Below are positions 33,816-45,307 of a DNA stretch of 64,000 nucleotides, one piece after another; the first letter of the stretch is position 1, and each line of letters opens with the position of its first letter. The notes under the pieces were generated by a model. It was not told the DNA's origin and made no database searches. It saw nothing but the letters and a program-made list of their open reading frames with translations. The stretch comes from Cerioporus squamosus. Lineage: Eukaryota; Basidiomycota; Agaricomycetes; Polyporales; Polyporaceae. The stretch spans positions 124,001-188,000 of the forward strand of contig JABYQS010000038.1 in NCBI GenBank assembly GCA_022592435.1, in the 5' to 3' direction. Both the position numbers and the translations under genes were made by a program.

Positions 33816-35476
33816 TCAATCGTCCTCTGCATCGCCGCCCCTGGCGCTCTCGAACGGAGGTAGAACGAAAGACAGATGCGAGGAGTGGTAACGGCTGCTG
33901 GGGGCATCGGACGCATAGACGTCGTCTCGGCATGTACCAAGGTCCAGAAGGAAGCGGGAGATCAAGATCGACGTAATCCTGGAGGAGCGGAGATATGTGA
34001 GAGCGTGCCGCAGAGGAAAGACGGAGGGACGGACACGTCTCTGTAACCTATCACGCATTGTCCTATAGTCAAAGCGGTCCCGTCCGAATGATTCAAGCCC
34101 TAGATCGATTGGCATGAACCCAGTTCAATACGTGGCGATGCAGAATGAATGAGTACCACGTACCACAAACGTAAGAGCCAACGTGAGCGCGTTCAGCAAT
34201 AGTGGTATGCTAGTGAGTGCCCCAGCTTCAGTACGAGTACTAGACTCGTCAAGCGTGGTGAAGCGTGATTACCTGAAACAGAGGACACCTGTCAATGATG
34301 TCCATGTGTCAGATTCCGAGTCGGGCGACTGGTGAATTCCGAGCGGCTGAAAAGGTAACACTCACCGTTGGTCAGAAGCACTTCCGCAATCGGACGACGT
34401 CGTGTCATATCTCTTGCAACGGACAGCCACCCATATGTCTTCGTTATCGTGACACCCACCACGATCGCTTCGCCGAGGAGGCTCGCGGCTCGTGTCGCCA
34501 ATAAGACTTGTGCAGAGCGTGTAACGCGTGAGCGTTATGGCCATCACACACGACACAATGAACCTACTACGATGCCAAGGGGTCAGCGAGACAGGCATGG
34601 ATAGGCAGTTGATGCAAGAAACGAACGGACCGAGGCATCACAATCGACCCAGGTGGGGAAGCTCTGCTGCAATAGTAGGGGGCCGGTAGGTTGACGTTCT
34701 GGAATGCGGCGTTCTCATACTGACATATGTTCAGAATCAGGCGTATCCGTGGTGCGACGTCCTGCAACTCACGACATCGGGAACGAGGAACGTAGCGTGG
34801 AGGATAAAGACGAGGGTGGCGAGACATTTGTTGCAGTCCGTCAGAGCGTACACCCGAAAAGCAGAGAAAACTATGTGACGAAGATCATCAAGCAGTCAGC
34901 GGGATTCCTCACAGTTCTGTTCCGGAAGCTTACCTGCCCAGGAGAGGTAGGGCAACATGGTGCACACTCCCTCGAAGATCGGCAGACTATCACAACTGCG
35001 AGCCATGTCAGTGTTTACGGCGGCCCGGCCAATAATGAATGTTAGAAATGTACCACGCACACCTGCGAAGTAGGTAGGTATGAGCACGTTCCCGGAGTGG
35101 AAGTGACGACTTGCACTCGCTATATCTCGAACAGGGAACAACAAGAGGGCGGTAGATATACACGACATAATCTCGATGTAACGATTGGTGAAGTACAGGA
35201 TGCTGGAAAGTCTCAGCCTGTAACACCAGAACACCGCGAACTCGGCATTCAGAGTCAGAAAAGAATCGTAAACAATCAAAGCTTCAAAAGAGTTGAGCAG
35301 CCTGAGGAGGCGTGAGACAAGGGTATTGAGAGCGGCGCACCGGCGGTGGATATTGAACACATTTGGATTGGGAAGCTGAGGCGACGTCAGCCCAGCTTTT
35401 GCGACGCAGAACGACACACACACCTTGACACTAGATATGATATCACCGCAGGGTCCTGACCACTGGGGACGCTCAT
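33816..35476 (-). CDS. DUF6533-domain seven-TM protein, copy 2
   Basis: Minus-strand member of the DUF6533 family. The start MSVPSGQDPAVISYLVS is at 35476. The diagnostic block reads EALIVYDSFLTLNAEFAVFW followed by LRLSSILYFTNRYIEIM. Further exons give CDSLPIFEGVCTMLPYLSWA, SAFRVYALTDCNKCLATLVF, YENAAFQNVNLPAPYYC, EAIVVGVTITKTYGWLSVA, the 16-base microexon 34273-34288 (VLCF), IPLLLNALTLALTF, and ITSILISRFLLDLGTC with an acidic end at 33816. All motifs occur in family order on one strand with GT-AG junctions, so it is probably functional. Exon limits between 35430 and 35300 and around 34100 are less sure. It is an inverted, closely similar copy of 43718-44494, including the promoter. Confidence 0.75.
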
Positions 35477-35550
35477 GTTGAAGCGACACCGAGTCTTGCG
35501 AGGTGAGAACTAGACTTAAGCGAGGAGCTGGAAGAGTTGGCTCGGTTAGC

Positions 35551-35557
35551 ATATATA
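35551..35557 (-). promoter_or_regulatory. TATA box of DUF6533 copy 2
   Basis: TATATAT on the minus strand, about 75 bases before the ATG at 35476, within CGGTATATAT followed by an ACTCTTC-x-AGCTCCTC leader. The same arrangement and spacing occur before copy 3. Confidence 0.5.
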
Positions 35558-36652
35558 CCGATCCTCCTAAGCTCCATCTGCGAATTACGAAGCCAGGTAC
35601 GATATCCATGCTTGCAACGATGTCACGGATGGCACGGCCTATTCAGACAGTTGCATCGAACTTCGACGCACCATGGAGACAACGTGCACCAGAATGGTGG
35701 CGCATCGGATGCAGAGCCTCGGAGCTTCTCCATGGCACAACGCGGCCATAGAAGAGGCGAAGATGACAGATGACAGCGATGCATAGGAACAGTGACGAGC
35801 GCGGACGCGTTTGATAGAATCCCGAGGTAGTCGCGAGGCTGAGATTGGTGGCGAAGAGAGATCTTCAGCAACATGTAATCGAGCCTGCCCTAACAACGAG
35901 CGGGGAAATCATCCTCTTCTGTAGGTCCGACCTCCGCAGGAGACGAGTGGCAGTACGTACCAGTGACAGCAGTGCAATGCAAGTTGTCCTATGTTCTCGC
36001 TATGCGCGTGAGCGTGACTGAATACAGCGCGAGATAATCAAGAGAACTCATGTAGATGAGAAAAAATCGAGACCACAACTCTCACCAACACCGACTCCAA
36101 CCCGTATCACTCTCGTGGATGCTGTATGGCGAAGTGGCAGTAACTTGTCGTCAAAAATGCAGATCACAGCACACCCGGTCCCCTTTCCACTACTGCGCAT
36201 GCACTCTGTCGACTGCGAGGTGGTGCTGCCATCGATCGTCTCTACACCACTCGCCAGAGCACCACATCTTGACTCGCTTCGGGTCTCGAACACGAACCGC
36301 CCCTCTCGGGAGCTGGAGACGGACAGCGCAACTTGCGGCGACGACAGTCAGACTCTGAGCACAGGAATGCAGGCGGAGGGCTGTGAACTGCAAGGGGCTT
36401 ACTGTACAGTTAGCGGACTCGGCTTCACGTCGATGTCAAGTGATAAAGTCTGCCCTCGCCCATCAAGACAGCAACGGTACGTGCGCGCGGTGTCCTTAAG
36501 GAGCGATCTATAAAACGACTGGTCTAGTAAGTAGCTGGTAGTGCGTAGTAGGTGCGGTCTTCGAGTCCGTCTGCGATACAGTATGCAAGGCAAGTCCGTC
36601 AGGAAAAAAGGTAGTCCGAGTCAAGGATAGGCTGCGCGAGTCCAATCGCCGC
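35558..36652. other. Intergenic, no gene recognised
   Basis: About 1.1 kb between the 5' end of DUF6533 copy 2 and the 3' end of the amylase. Only short unsupported frames. Confidence 0.5.
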
Positions 36653-38918
36653 TCAGAACTCAAAGTTGAGATGAGAAACGAAGAACACGAGAGCGACGGC
36701 GAGCCCGACGGGCAGCGCGCTCGCCGCGACGCTCTTCAGCGCCGACGACGTCTGCCCCTGAGCAGCCAGGTTTGAGCAGACGCTCCCCGACGCGCTCAGT
36801 GCGGACGTCGGCAGCAGGACCTACGTAGAGATAGATTCGCGCCCTCAGAACAACAAATACGGCGTGATGCACACGACAGACGCACCTGCGGCTCGCCAGA
36901 CGACGCATGGACGAGGACGCCCCCGCCGTTGTCCGCGGTGACCTTTGAGCACGTGAGGACGTCGACGAGGACCTCGTTCGCGGGGTACCCGGCGTCCGGG
37001 ACGTTCCATGTCGTTGAGGCGCTGGAGTCGTTCCCGACGTTCGTGAGGAGCGCGAGGAGGGGCGGCTTCGACACCGCCAGCGTCGACTCTGACACGGCGT
37101 ACAGCCTCGCCTGACGTGCGCATGATATGTGAGACATGTTGTTAGGGGATTAGGGAAGGGAATACACTCACCGAGGAAGTGAGGAAGCTAGTGTTAGCGG
37201 CGATGGCGAGACGACGGGCCTCGTTGAGGATCTTGACGTGGGTGACGAGCGGCTTGTCCTCGATGTACCCAGAGTACCACAACCTGCGACGACAGGATCA
37301 GCACTGGAGATCAAGAGGCATACCATGGTTTGCTCACGCTTCTCGGTTCGCAGGATCAGCGCCACCCGTGTAGCCCTGCTCTTGACCTAGAGGACGCATA
37401 GTCAGCACTGACATACTCGGATAACCTCCAGCTACAGACCATAGTACAGAATTGGAATGCCATCTTGCACGAACGGCCACGTCACGGCGTTTTTGATTAA
37501 CTGAGGGCTCGCTTTAGTAACTATATGCGCACTCCAGGGAGGGAAAACGTACCGATGTGTCCTGGGTGAGCGACTGGAAACGCGGCTGGTCATGATTCTC
37601 GAGGAACGAGCCGACCATGAGCTCGCCGCTCTGGTAGGATGCTTGTGACTGCCAGACGGTGGCGGCGAGCGCTGTGAGGTTCCCAGTGCTGTTCCGGAAC
37701 GCTGCAGTCAACGTGTACCAGGCTGGATAGTCGAGGAGGCTATCCATGACCTCTGCGAGAAATTCATGAGCATGACATACGAGGGCAATGGGAATGCGTG
37801 TGCGTATACTTACTGGTGTAGGGTGCGAGGTAGCTCGGGTCCTCGTGCAAGACCTCGCCGATCGTGAACACGCCCGCGGATGAGACAAAGTCGGGCCAGA
37901 AGTCCTTCCGTACGTGCTTGACGGTGTCGATACGAACGCCGTCGACGCTGTAGTCACTGACCAGGCCCTTGATCCAAGAGTTCATTTTCGAGACGACGTC
38001 GTCGTCCTCAGTATTCAAATCGGCTAGCGGCACTTTCGTGTCGCCTAGCCAGCACTGCTCGACGTCGGTCTGGTTGGTGTAGTCCGTGATAAAGCATTCG
38101 GGGTGGAAGTTGGACTCGGTAGAGAATGGCGAGAAGTTGGAGTAGTCTGGGGGATCGGAGCTGGAGACCATATGGTTCACCACGACGTCGACCATGAGGT
38201 ACATGCTACGGTTGTGGAGCGCGGCGCTGAGAGCTTTGAGGTCGTCGGCGGTGCCGAACTTGGAGTTGAGCGAGTTGATGTCCTGCGTCCAGTAGCTTCC
38301 ATCCGAATGCGTTTAGATAGCAGACAACAGAGTATATGCGCATACGTACCCATGGTATGCCTGACCGTACGATGTGTTCCCTTCGAGGTTGGCGACGACA
38401 GGAGAGATCCAGATCGCGTCGAAGCCGAGGTCATGGATATAGTCAAGCTTGGAGATAATGCCTTTCCATGTCCCGCCACAGTATTTCACGTCCTCGGTGT
38501 CGCAGGACGGGCTGGAGTTATCCGATGTGGCGAAGCGGTCGGTGACCAACTACGGACGGTGTTCAGCGTTGCAGACGTGGTATGGCATATCGCCCCACTA
38601 TTGTACTGTGCTACTCGTGGCCTTAAGTGGCAGCCTTCGCCGTCGCTCCGAGCTGTCGTGTCCGAGAGACAGCCGAACGGAGCTCGGATACCACGGCGGC
38701 TCTCTCAGCATCCCTTGCGGGCGAGACTGCCCAGCGCGCTAGTAGCCTCTATAGCAAGTGGGACCACAACATTTCCTCCATCGCGACCGTTCCGAGGGGA
38801 TAGATTGATCGCGAATACTTGTACGACATACCTGATAGATAGTCCTGTTCTGCCATTCCGCCGCCGTGGCCGCCAGGGCAGAGGTCGCAAGGAGAGACGC
38901 AGTGAGAAGGCGAAGCAT
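36653..38918 (-). CDS. Alpha-amylase (GH13), secreted, probably GPI-anchored
   Basis: Glycoside hydrolase family 13 enzyme cleaving alpha-1,4-glucans. Exons 38918-38832, 38549-38350, 38295-37814, 37752-37553, 37500-37440, 37386-37338, 37283-37172, 37110-36886 and 36820-36653 encode 527 aa. Signal peptide [20 protein letters not shown]. Conserved regions: [10 protein letters not shown] (I), [10 protein letters not shown] (II, nucleophile Asp), [10 protein letters not shown] (III, acid/base Glu), [10 protein letters not shown] (IV, transition-state Asp), plus [11 protein letters not shown]. There is no starch-binding CBM20 domain. The C-terminus instead has a small-residue stretch followed by [19 protein letters not shown], the shape of a GPI-anchor signal, so it likely sits at the cell surface or wall. 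Intron 37439-37387 uses GTCTGT and CTAG, chosen to restore YYGQEQG. Confidence 0.94.
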
Positions 38919-39446
38919 TACGCGTGTGGGTCTCCGAGGCGACTGCAAGGCAGTTATATGCGCGTCCTGCAGCGGTGTACGGCGTGTCGCGCTCACCTAT
39001 GTCGAGCTGCCAACTGCTGGGATGTTGCGGTCGGCGCGGTTGTCGCGGACGTCGTGCTCGACGACAGACGGGTGGCAGGGAAAGGGGGATGGGGGCGAGC
39101 TGGGAACTGGGGGACTTCCCTCGCCGAGCCGCGCCGTTATATAGACGGCCATGACTGTGCCGTGGTGGAGTTGCAGAAGTCTTTACTCGCTGTCTAGGCC
39201 TGCCAAATGAGGCCCTGCATTGCCCTTATTTGGCTGAGCGCTCTTACGTAATGGCCCTTCGCACTTGGCGAAAATCTGGGATCCCCGCCACCAGCTTTAC
39301 GACCTCGACCTCGACCTCGACCTCGGCGTGCTCGCCCTTCTGCTCGTCCTCCAGCTTGCTTACTTCGGCGACGACGTTGCTATATGCTGTCTGTTCTGAC
39401 TTTGACGACGCTGCACCCAACTTGAACGCACTGCGCACCTCCCAGT
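38919..39446. other. Divergent promoter region between amylase and REX1-like gene
   Basis: 528 bases between two head-to-head genes. TATATAA-like sequence near 39134-39142 is about 220 bases from the amylase ATG. A GACCTC tandem (about five units) lies at 39300-39330 within the leader of the REX1-like gene. Confidence 0.5.
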
Positions 39447-42400
39447 ATGAAACGCCCTCAAATGTCCTCGCCTCCAACTCAGGACCCTGCACAGGCCGAG
39501 CAGAACAAGCGACAAAAGGTGTCCGATGGAGAAGACGACGGCGGAGGCTGGCAGAAGGTCGAACGACGAAAGTCGAAGAAGCAGAAGAAGCAGGAGACAA
39601 AACTTGAGGTGCGTACAGCCAACCCTGCCTCTTACGTTCCTCTGACTCTCGTTGTGTCTACCACCTCACAGGCGAGCCCTCCAAAGTTCATGTATGCGAA
39701 GGGAGAGATTTTGAAACGACGAGAAGCTGTCGGGATCAACGTAAGTCGTCAATCTGGTCCTCCAAGTTCCTATATGCTATCTGCGTGGCCTATATGTTAC
39801 CCGGATTGTCGCCGCTCCGGAAGGTCCACATCACGTTGCGAAATCAGGGTCATTGAATGGGCTCTACATGGAATCCGCTGTTCAGGCGGACTGTGTCGAA
39901 TCCAAGAGATCCCCGACTCTGAGCAGGAGAAGGGCTTCGTAATTCAGTGTGCCAATGCCATATTTACGGCCCAAGGAGAGGTCGACGGAGGAGACATCGC
40001 GTTGGGCATTGGCGGCAGTGGCCAGGGCGAGCAGCTTCCGAATTCGTCCAAGGCGGGGAAGACGTCGCAGGTCGAGCGGGGAGAGTGTGCGCCACAAGGC
40101 CGGGCGTGACGACCCCCTACCCGCATACACGAAAGTTATCAGACGTTCTAGATTGTGTCGTGTCTCGTTCCCGTTGCCTGTTTTCTTGCCTTGTTTGGGG
40201 ACGATGCAGGACACGCCCGTAGAACGGCTGGCTTCCAGACTAGGGTTTCATACTGTCGGAACGGCCCAACAGTCCCTCTACCAGTCTTTGGGAGCATGTC
40301 GCATTGCACACCTTTTTCCGAGTCCTTGCAGGCTTGCCGACTTTCAATACGGTGTGTCGCATTGTCCAGTCCATTGCAGCCATGCAGGCTCAACGGGCCT
40401 TGTCGTTGAGCATGCGTGCATTTGTCCACTCTTGCGCAAGTCCCTGCGTCGCCTGCGAGACTCCCCTGCCGCCCCTTTTCCTCGCTGTCGTTCTGTGCGC
40501 AGTGCACAAGTTCTGCCGGCACTCTCAGTGTCTCGCCGTTCCTGTCCTCTTCCACGCTCACTTAGCGGCATAACGGGGGCTGGAATGCGAAATCGTTCCA
40601 TTCATCCCACAAGGCGGAACGTCTCTTCTCTTCCATACCTGTGCAAGTACTGCCGTGATCTCGACCCGGTCGTGTCGGGGCCGCGGACTGGTGCTTGTCG
40701 TCGCGACGAACCTGACTTCTCGTCTTCATATCCCGACCTGGAGGCGGAGAAGTGTGCCTTGAGAGTCGCGACCCCCCTAGGACAATGTCCCCAGGGCACT
40801 CAGGGCAATAAGCTGCAGGGTATGCGTGTGCGTTACGTGTTCGCCACCTGATGCGACGCCCAGTGTACCTGGGGTCCAGGAGTCGAACCGCACAGGGTAC
40901 GACCGAGCTTAGCGTTGTGGCTACCCGCCTCGACGAGACTTCGCATGCACCCACGGGCGGCGTGTTCTATTGTCCCATGTGAGTGCCGTGCAGCGGCTCG
41001 CGGTGCCACAGAGTCAGACAATGCGATGCGATGGCTCTCGAGCTGGATCCGCAGCAGCGTGCCTAGCGCTTCACCACATGGCAGCAACATTCGTTTAGCT
41101 AGCTGTCATCGACAAGCGAGAGCCCATACAAGTCCGAGAATGCGTTGATCCACATCACTCTGTCGCGATGCCTAATTCACAGCTGACTCTTATACACCAA
41201 AGGATGTTCGAGAGCTCGTTCTGCACCTTGTTGCTGATGCGCCGCCCCCAAGTTGGGTTAGAGTTGAGGTACGTACTTGCTTCCGTGTTCTGCCATGTGT
41301 CCGCTGACCACGCCGCAGAATCCCCGCTCCATCAATAAAGTCGTCACACTCTTAATCCCGGGACTTACGCCAGAGCTCCTGCATTTGCCACCTCTTCCGA
41401 CATCTGCGACGGCGAACCCGAACCTCCCTCTGCAAGTACCTCTACCACAATCGGACACAGCTAGCACGCCCGGCGTACCCTTCATACAATCGACATTTAC
41501 GTATGCATGCCCGACGCGAGCGCCAGGAGACCAGTTCCGCATGCACTCGGTCCTGAACGCGTTCTTCCAAGGTCCGGTCACTGGGGAAGAGAAGAAGAGA
41601 CGTTTGACGGACCGGCTTCTTTGTGAGTGCTCATTTGTACGCAGTCTTGCCTAGGTCTGACGCCGCGGGCGCAGCAGAACGAGCGCAGGAGAAGACCCCC
41701 GTGCGATACCTGCTATCTCTCGAACAGATGATCGAGAACGGCTACCCGATACCTTCATACCTGGCCGAGACCTTTGACAAGCCGCCGGGATGGGTAGAGA
41801 CTAAGGTTGAGACGGTGGACGACACGTTGCTATCGCCGCCGAGCAGCAATACTCCACGAATATTCGCCATGGACTGTGAGATGGTGCGCATATAGCGACT
41901 GAGTGTGGCCAGTCAGTATACTGACTCCCCATCAGTGCATGACCGACGGAGGAAAGCAGCTTGCGCGTGTCTGCCTAATAGACTACGCCTCGGGCATCGT
42001 CGTCTACGACCAGCTTGTGAAGCCTGGGCAGCCTGTTACCGACTACCTCACACGCTGGTCAGGGATCACCGCCGAGGGGCTCAGCAAGGCGACTGCGACG
42101 TTCGAGGAGGTCCAGGCGCACATTCTCTCCGTGCTCTCCGCGACGCCTACCCCTATCCTGCTCGGGCATTCCCTAGAGTCCGATCTCAACGCGTTGAAGA
42201 TATGCCATCCGCGCTGCATCGACACCGCGCTTATCTTCCACCATCCGCGCGGGCGGCCGCTGAAGCCGGGGCTGGCGTGGCTGACGAAGAAGTGGTGCGG
42301 GCGCGAGATTCAGAATCGGGGAGAGGGCGGGCACGATCCAGAGGAGGATGCCAGGGCATGTCTCGATCTGCTCAGGAAGAAGGTCGATAACGGTGCGTTC

Positions 42401-43110
42401 TCCCAACTTTGTTCCGCTCTGTTATTTCATGGCTCGTCTTCAGGCCCGGGATACGGCGAGTTCAAAGTCGACACGGAGTCGATCTTTGAGCGCATGTCGC
42501 GGTCAAAGGTGAAGGGCGTCCCTGTCACCAGCGCGGTCGTCGACCACGGAAACCCGAGTGCGTGGCATGGGCAGAAGGCGACGACGTGTGTCGCGTGCAA
42601 GACCGACGCGGAGGTGCTCGATGGTCTCGTTACCTCTTTGGACTCGCATCACTTCCTGTTCGGGAGGTTCACCGCGCTCGCGGACGCTCGGGGGTGTACG
42701 TGTCCATCTTCATGTTTCGCAGCTGGCTCTAACATCTTCTGTCTGCAGGGATAACGGCCAAGTCGTCCGGGGACCCACTTCTTGACGCCGCGACCACCTC
42801 CGCCTCCACTCCGTCCCCACCCGCCGACCTGTCGGCCGTCCTCTCCTCGCTCGATGCGCAGCTCCGCGAGTTGTACGGCGCGCTTCCGGCACGCACCGCC
42901 GTCGTGATATTCACGGGCCACTCGGACCCGCGGCGGATGGCGGAGCTCAACGCGCGCAAGACGGCGTTCGAGAACGCGCTGAAGATGGGGAGGAGCGTCG
43001 AGGATATGGACAGGGATTGTCGGTGGACGAGTGCGGATGGGAGGGAGCTGGAGGAGGAGGTCGAGAAGGCGAAGAGGGGGCTGTTGTTCTTGGGCGTAAA
43101 GGGTGCGTGA
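39447..43110 (+). CDS. RNA exonuclease, REX1/RNH70 type (DEDDh)
   Basis: 3'-to-5' RNA exonuclease of the REX1 type, which trims rRNA and tRNA precursors in the nucleus. Exons 39447-39608, 39672-39740, 41203-41268, 41319-41622, 41675-41883, 41936-42392, 42444-42695 and 42749-43110 encode 626 aa. The lysine-rich N-terminus (KSKKQKKQETK) is an NLS candidate. Before the nuclease lie FMYAKGEILKRREAVGIN, ELVLHLVADAPPPSWVRVEN and VTLLIPGLTPELL. Catalytic DEDDh motifs: FAMDCEMC (Asp267, Glu269), LLGHSLESDLNALK, and HDPEEDARACLDL. A C-terminal RRM-like region (FLFGRFTAL to VVIFTGHSDP) follows. The second intron is 1,462 bases, against about 50 bases for the others. Its borders are certain because both flanking exons match the family. 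Confidence 0.9.
39741..41202. other. 1.46-kb intron of the REX1-like gene, likely enlarged by insertion
   Basis: Starts GTAAGT and ends ACCAAAG. Open frames inside, the longest at 39949-40851, have no family signature and run across both strands equally, so I treat them as chance. I found no clear terminal inverted repeats or target duplication. Confidence 0.6.
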
Positions 43111-43641
43111 GCGAGTGTTGCGCGCCGGGATGAGGGTAGCCGAGATGGGGGTAGGAGGGAGATATGGGTTGGGTTTGTTGGGCGTTGGTGAGAGTCATCG
43201 TCTCGACGTTTGCACATCTACATGAGGCTTTCTCTAGATTATTAGCAGTTGCTCCGCCGTCATCAGTCAGGTTCATGGGGAACATAGGACAATACTGGAA
43301 GGCTTGCATTGCGCTGCTGCCACTGCCACTCGCAATCTCAGCGTCACAGCTTTCACTTCCGAAGTTTTTCAGAAGGTACGCGATCATCGATGTCCACCTG
43401 TATGTTGCCTCCCATGTAGGAGTCTTCATTGGTCGCGTTGTGCAAAAGCTCCGACCGGACGCTCTGCGCTCGATGCTTCCTTGTGATGCACGTTGTACCT
43501 ATGGCGCTGCGTTCGATGCATCTATCTGGATGTAGGGTTCGATGCGACCACAACGAGGCCGTGTCATCTTTGGCAATATTGAGCCAGGCAAGGACGTCGT
43601 GCCTGGCTTTGTTGTCTGCAGATGGAGCTCATAAGCATCGG
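43111..43641. other. Intergenic, no gene recognised
   Basis: 3' region of the exonuclease gene and upstream region of DUF6533 copy 3. No coding signal. Confidence 0.55.
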
Positions 43642-43650
43642 TATATATAT
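43642..43650 (+). promoter_or_regulatory. TATA box of DUF6533 copy 3
   Basis: TATATATA about 70 bases before the ATG at 43718, in the same leader context as copy 2. Confidence 0.5.
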
Positions 43651-43717
43651 GACTGAGCCGACTCTTCGAGCTCCTCCCTGCCAGTTCTCACCTCGCACGA
43701 CTCAGTCCTGTTTCACT

Positions 43718-44494
43718 ATGAGCGTCCCCAGTGATCAAGACCCTGCGCTTGTATCATATCTGCAGGCAAGGTGTGGCCATCATCGTTCTGCGTCGCGAAA
43801 GCCGGACTGATGTCTCGTCAGCTTGCCAATCCAACTGTGTGCAATATCCGCCGCAGGTGCCCTCTCTATACCATTGTTTCGCGCCTGCTAGCTGACCTCT
43901 CTGAAGCTTTGGCTGTTTACGATTCTTTCTTGACTGTGGATGCCGAGTTCGCGGTGTTCTGGTCTTGCAGACTGAGGCTTTCCAGCATGCTGTACTTCAT
44001 CAACCGTTACGTCGAGATCATGTCGTGTATTTCTGCCGCACGCTTGCGATTTCCTGTTCAGAGTCAAGTGCGTATTTGCAGCCTGTTCCAGGCATGTAGG
44101 AGTCAACTCATGTTCTGCAGATGTGCGTCACTGGCTAATCATCGGCAGTGATCGCTCACATCAGCCGCAGTTGTGAGATTCTCCCAGTTGTCGAGGGAAT
44201 CTGCACCATATTACCCTACCTCTCCTGGGCAGGTAAGGACCGAACGGTACTATGTGTGGCCCACCCTCACTGCTCGTGTCTTCGTTACATAGTGTTCTCT
44301 GCTTTTCGGGTGTACGCTCTGACGGACTGCAACAAATGTCTCGCAACCCTCGTCTTTTTCCTCCACGCTACGTTCCTCGTTCCGATGTCGTGAGTTCCAG
44401 GGCGTACTGCTTGCATATGCTCAATTCTTAGACCATGTCAGTATGAATACGCGGCCTTCGACAATGTCAACCTACCGGCCCCTTACTATTGCAG
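43718..44494 (+). pseudogene. DUF6533 gene, copy 3, truncated
   Basis: Starts MSVPSDQDPALVSYLQ and continues with EALAVYDSFLTVDAEFAVFW, LRLSSMLYFINRYVEIM, ILPVVEGICTILPYLSWA, SAFRVYALTDCNKCLATLVF and NVNLPAPYYC, closely matching copy 2 exon by exon. Similarity ends abruptly near 44494, just after ACTATTGCAG. Everything encoding the last transmembrane helices and the tail is missing, including the microexon and the ISRFLLDL block. What follows is unrelated repetitive sequence, so the 3' half was removed or displaced by insertion of the mobile region to the right. Confidence 0.78.
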
Positions 44495-44528
44495 AACATT
44501 AGCATTACGGGCCACAGGTCGCCGACCT

Positions 44529-44590
44529 CACTGGCGCCTATGGTCGGCGACCGGCGTCTGACGATCGGCGACCGGCGTCTAAAATCTGAG
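44529..44590. repeat. Candidate transposon terminus with GGCGACCGGCGTCT repeats
   Basis: The sequence begins CACTGGCGCC and contains two copies of TCGGCGACCGGCGTCT with a related GTCGCCGACC just upstream. Short repeats like this are common near DNA-transposon ends, and CACTG would fit a CACTA-type end. No partner end or target duplication is visible in the window. Confidence 0.3.
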
Positions 44591-44904
44591 AACCTTTTTT
44601 GCCGGCGGGCGTCTACGAGATAAGATACAGTACCATCTAGATTAGATACGAACTTCAACATCGTTTGTCTTCCGCTCCTCTCGCTGTGACCTGCCCGGCT
44701 ACTTGTCGTCTTCCTCAACCTCGCCCTCTGCCGGTCATCTCTTCGCCGCCGGTCATCTCTCCCTCGCCGGCCATCTTGCTTGTCGCAGCTTGTCACCGGT
44801 AAGCACTCGTTATATCGCGCTTGCTCCACGGGCCCAACTCCCGCACTGCTCAGGTCTACCTCGCCGGTCAGCCTTCTTCGCCGGTCAGCCTTCCTTGCCG
44901 GTCA

Positions 44905-45110
44905 GACTCTCCAGTCTCTTTGCGTGGGGCTATTCCCCCGGGCAAAGCCTTTTCGACACTCTCGCCGTTGCTCACTTCAAGACTCTCCACTGGGTTTGCG
45001 TGGGGCTATTCCCCCGGGCAAACCCTTCTCGACACTGTCGCCGTCGCTCATCTCAAGACTCTCCAGTCCGTTTGCGTGGGGCTATTCCCCCGGGCAAACC
45101 TCCGACATCC
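44905..45110. repeat. 76-base tandem repeat, about 2.7 copies
   Basis: Copies begin at 44905, 44981 and 45057 with GACTCTCCA and share TTTGCGTGGGGCTATTCCCC followed by CGGGCAAA. Copies differ at a few positions. It lies upstream of gene A and is read through by open frames that look non-native. It is more likely leader or promoter than coding. Confidence 0.75.
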
Positions 45111-45307
45111 CAAGCTCCCTTCCACCCATCCCTTCCACTCCCGCTTCGCGCCTACACCGTCCTCACATCCCTGTTGTCACCGGTTGCTCTTCCATTCCGT
45201 CGACTCGACTGGCCGGTCGACTCACCCCTCCGCAGACACCGTGCTCCTGCAGGTCAGTCGCATATAACCTGCGCGTATTCTCACTCTCATACTCTACAGA
45301 CATCGTC

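Noticed and set aside
39949..40851. 300-codon open frame inside the REX1-like intron
   Set aside because: No motif; equally long frames occur on the other strand; the flanking exons prove the region is intronic.
40858..40945. tRNA-like T-loop on the minus strand (GGTTCGACTCC)
   Set aside because: T-stem and acceptor stem do not pair, and no cloverleaf can be drawn.
44703..45300. Long frames upstream of gene A as part of its protein
   Set aside because: They read through the 76-base tandem repeat in several frames with no native composition; the ATG at 45308 starts the conserved-style region.
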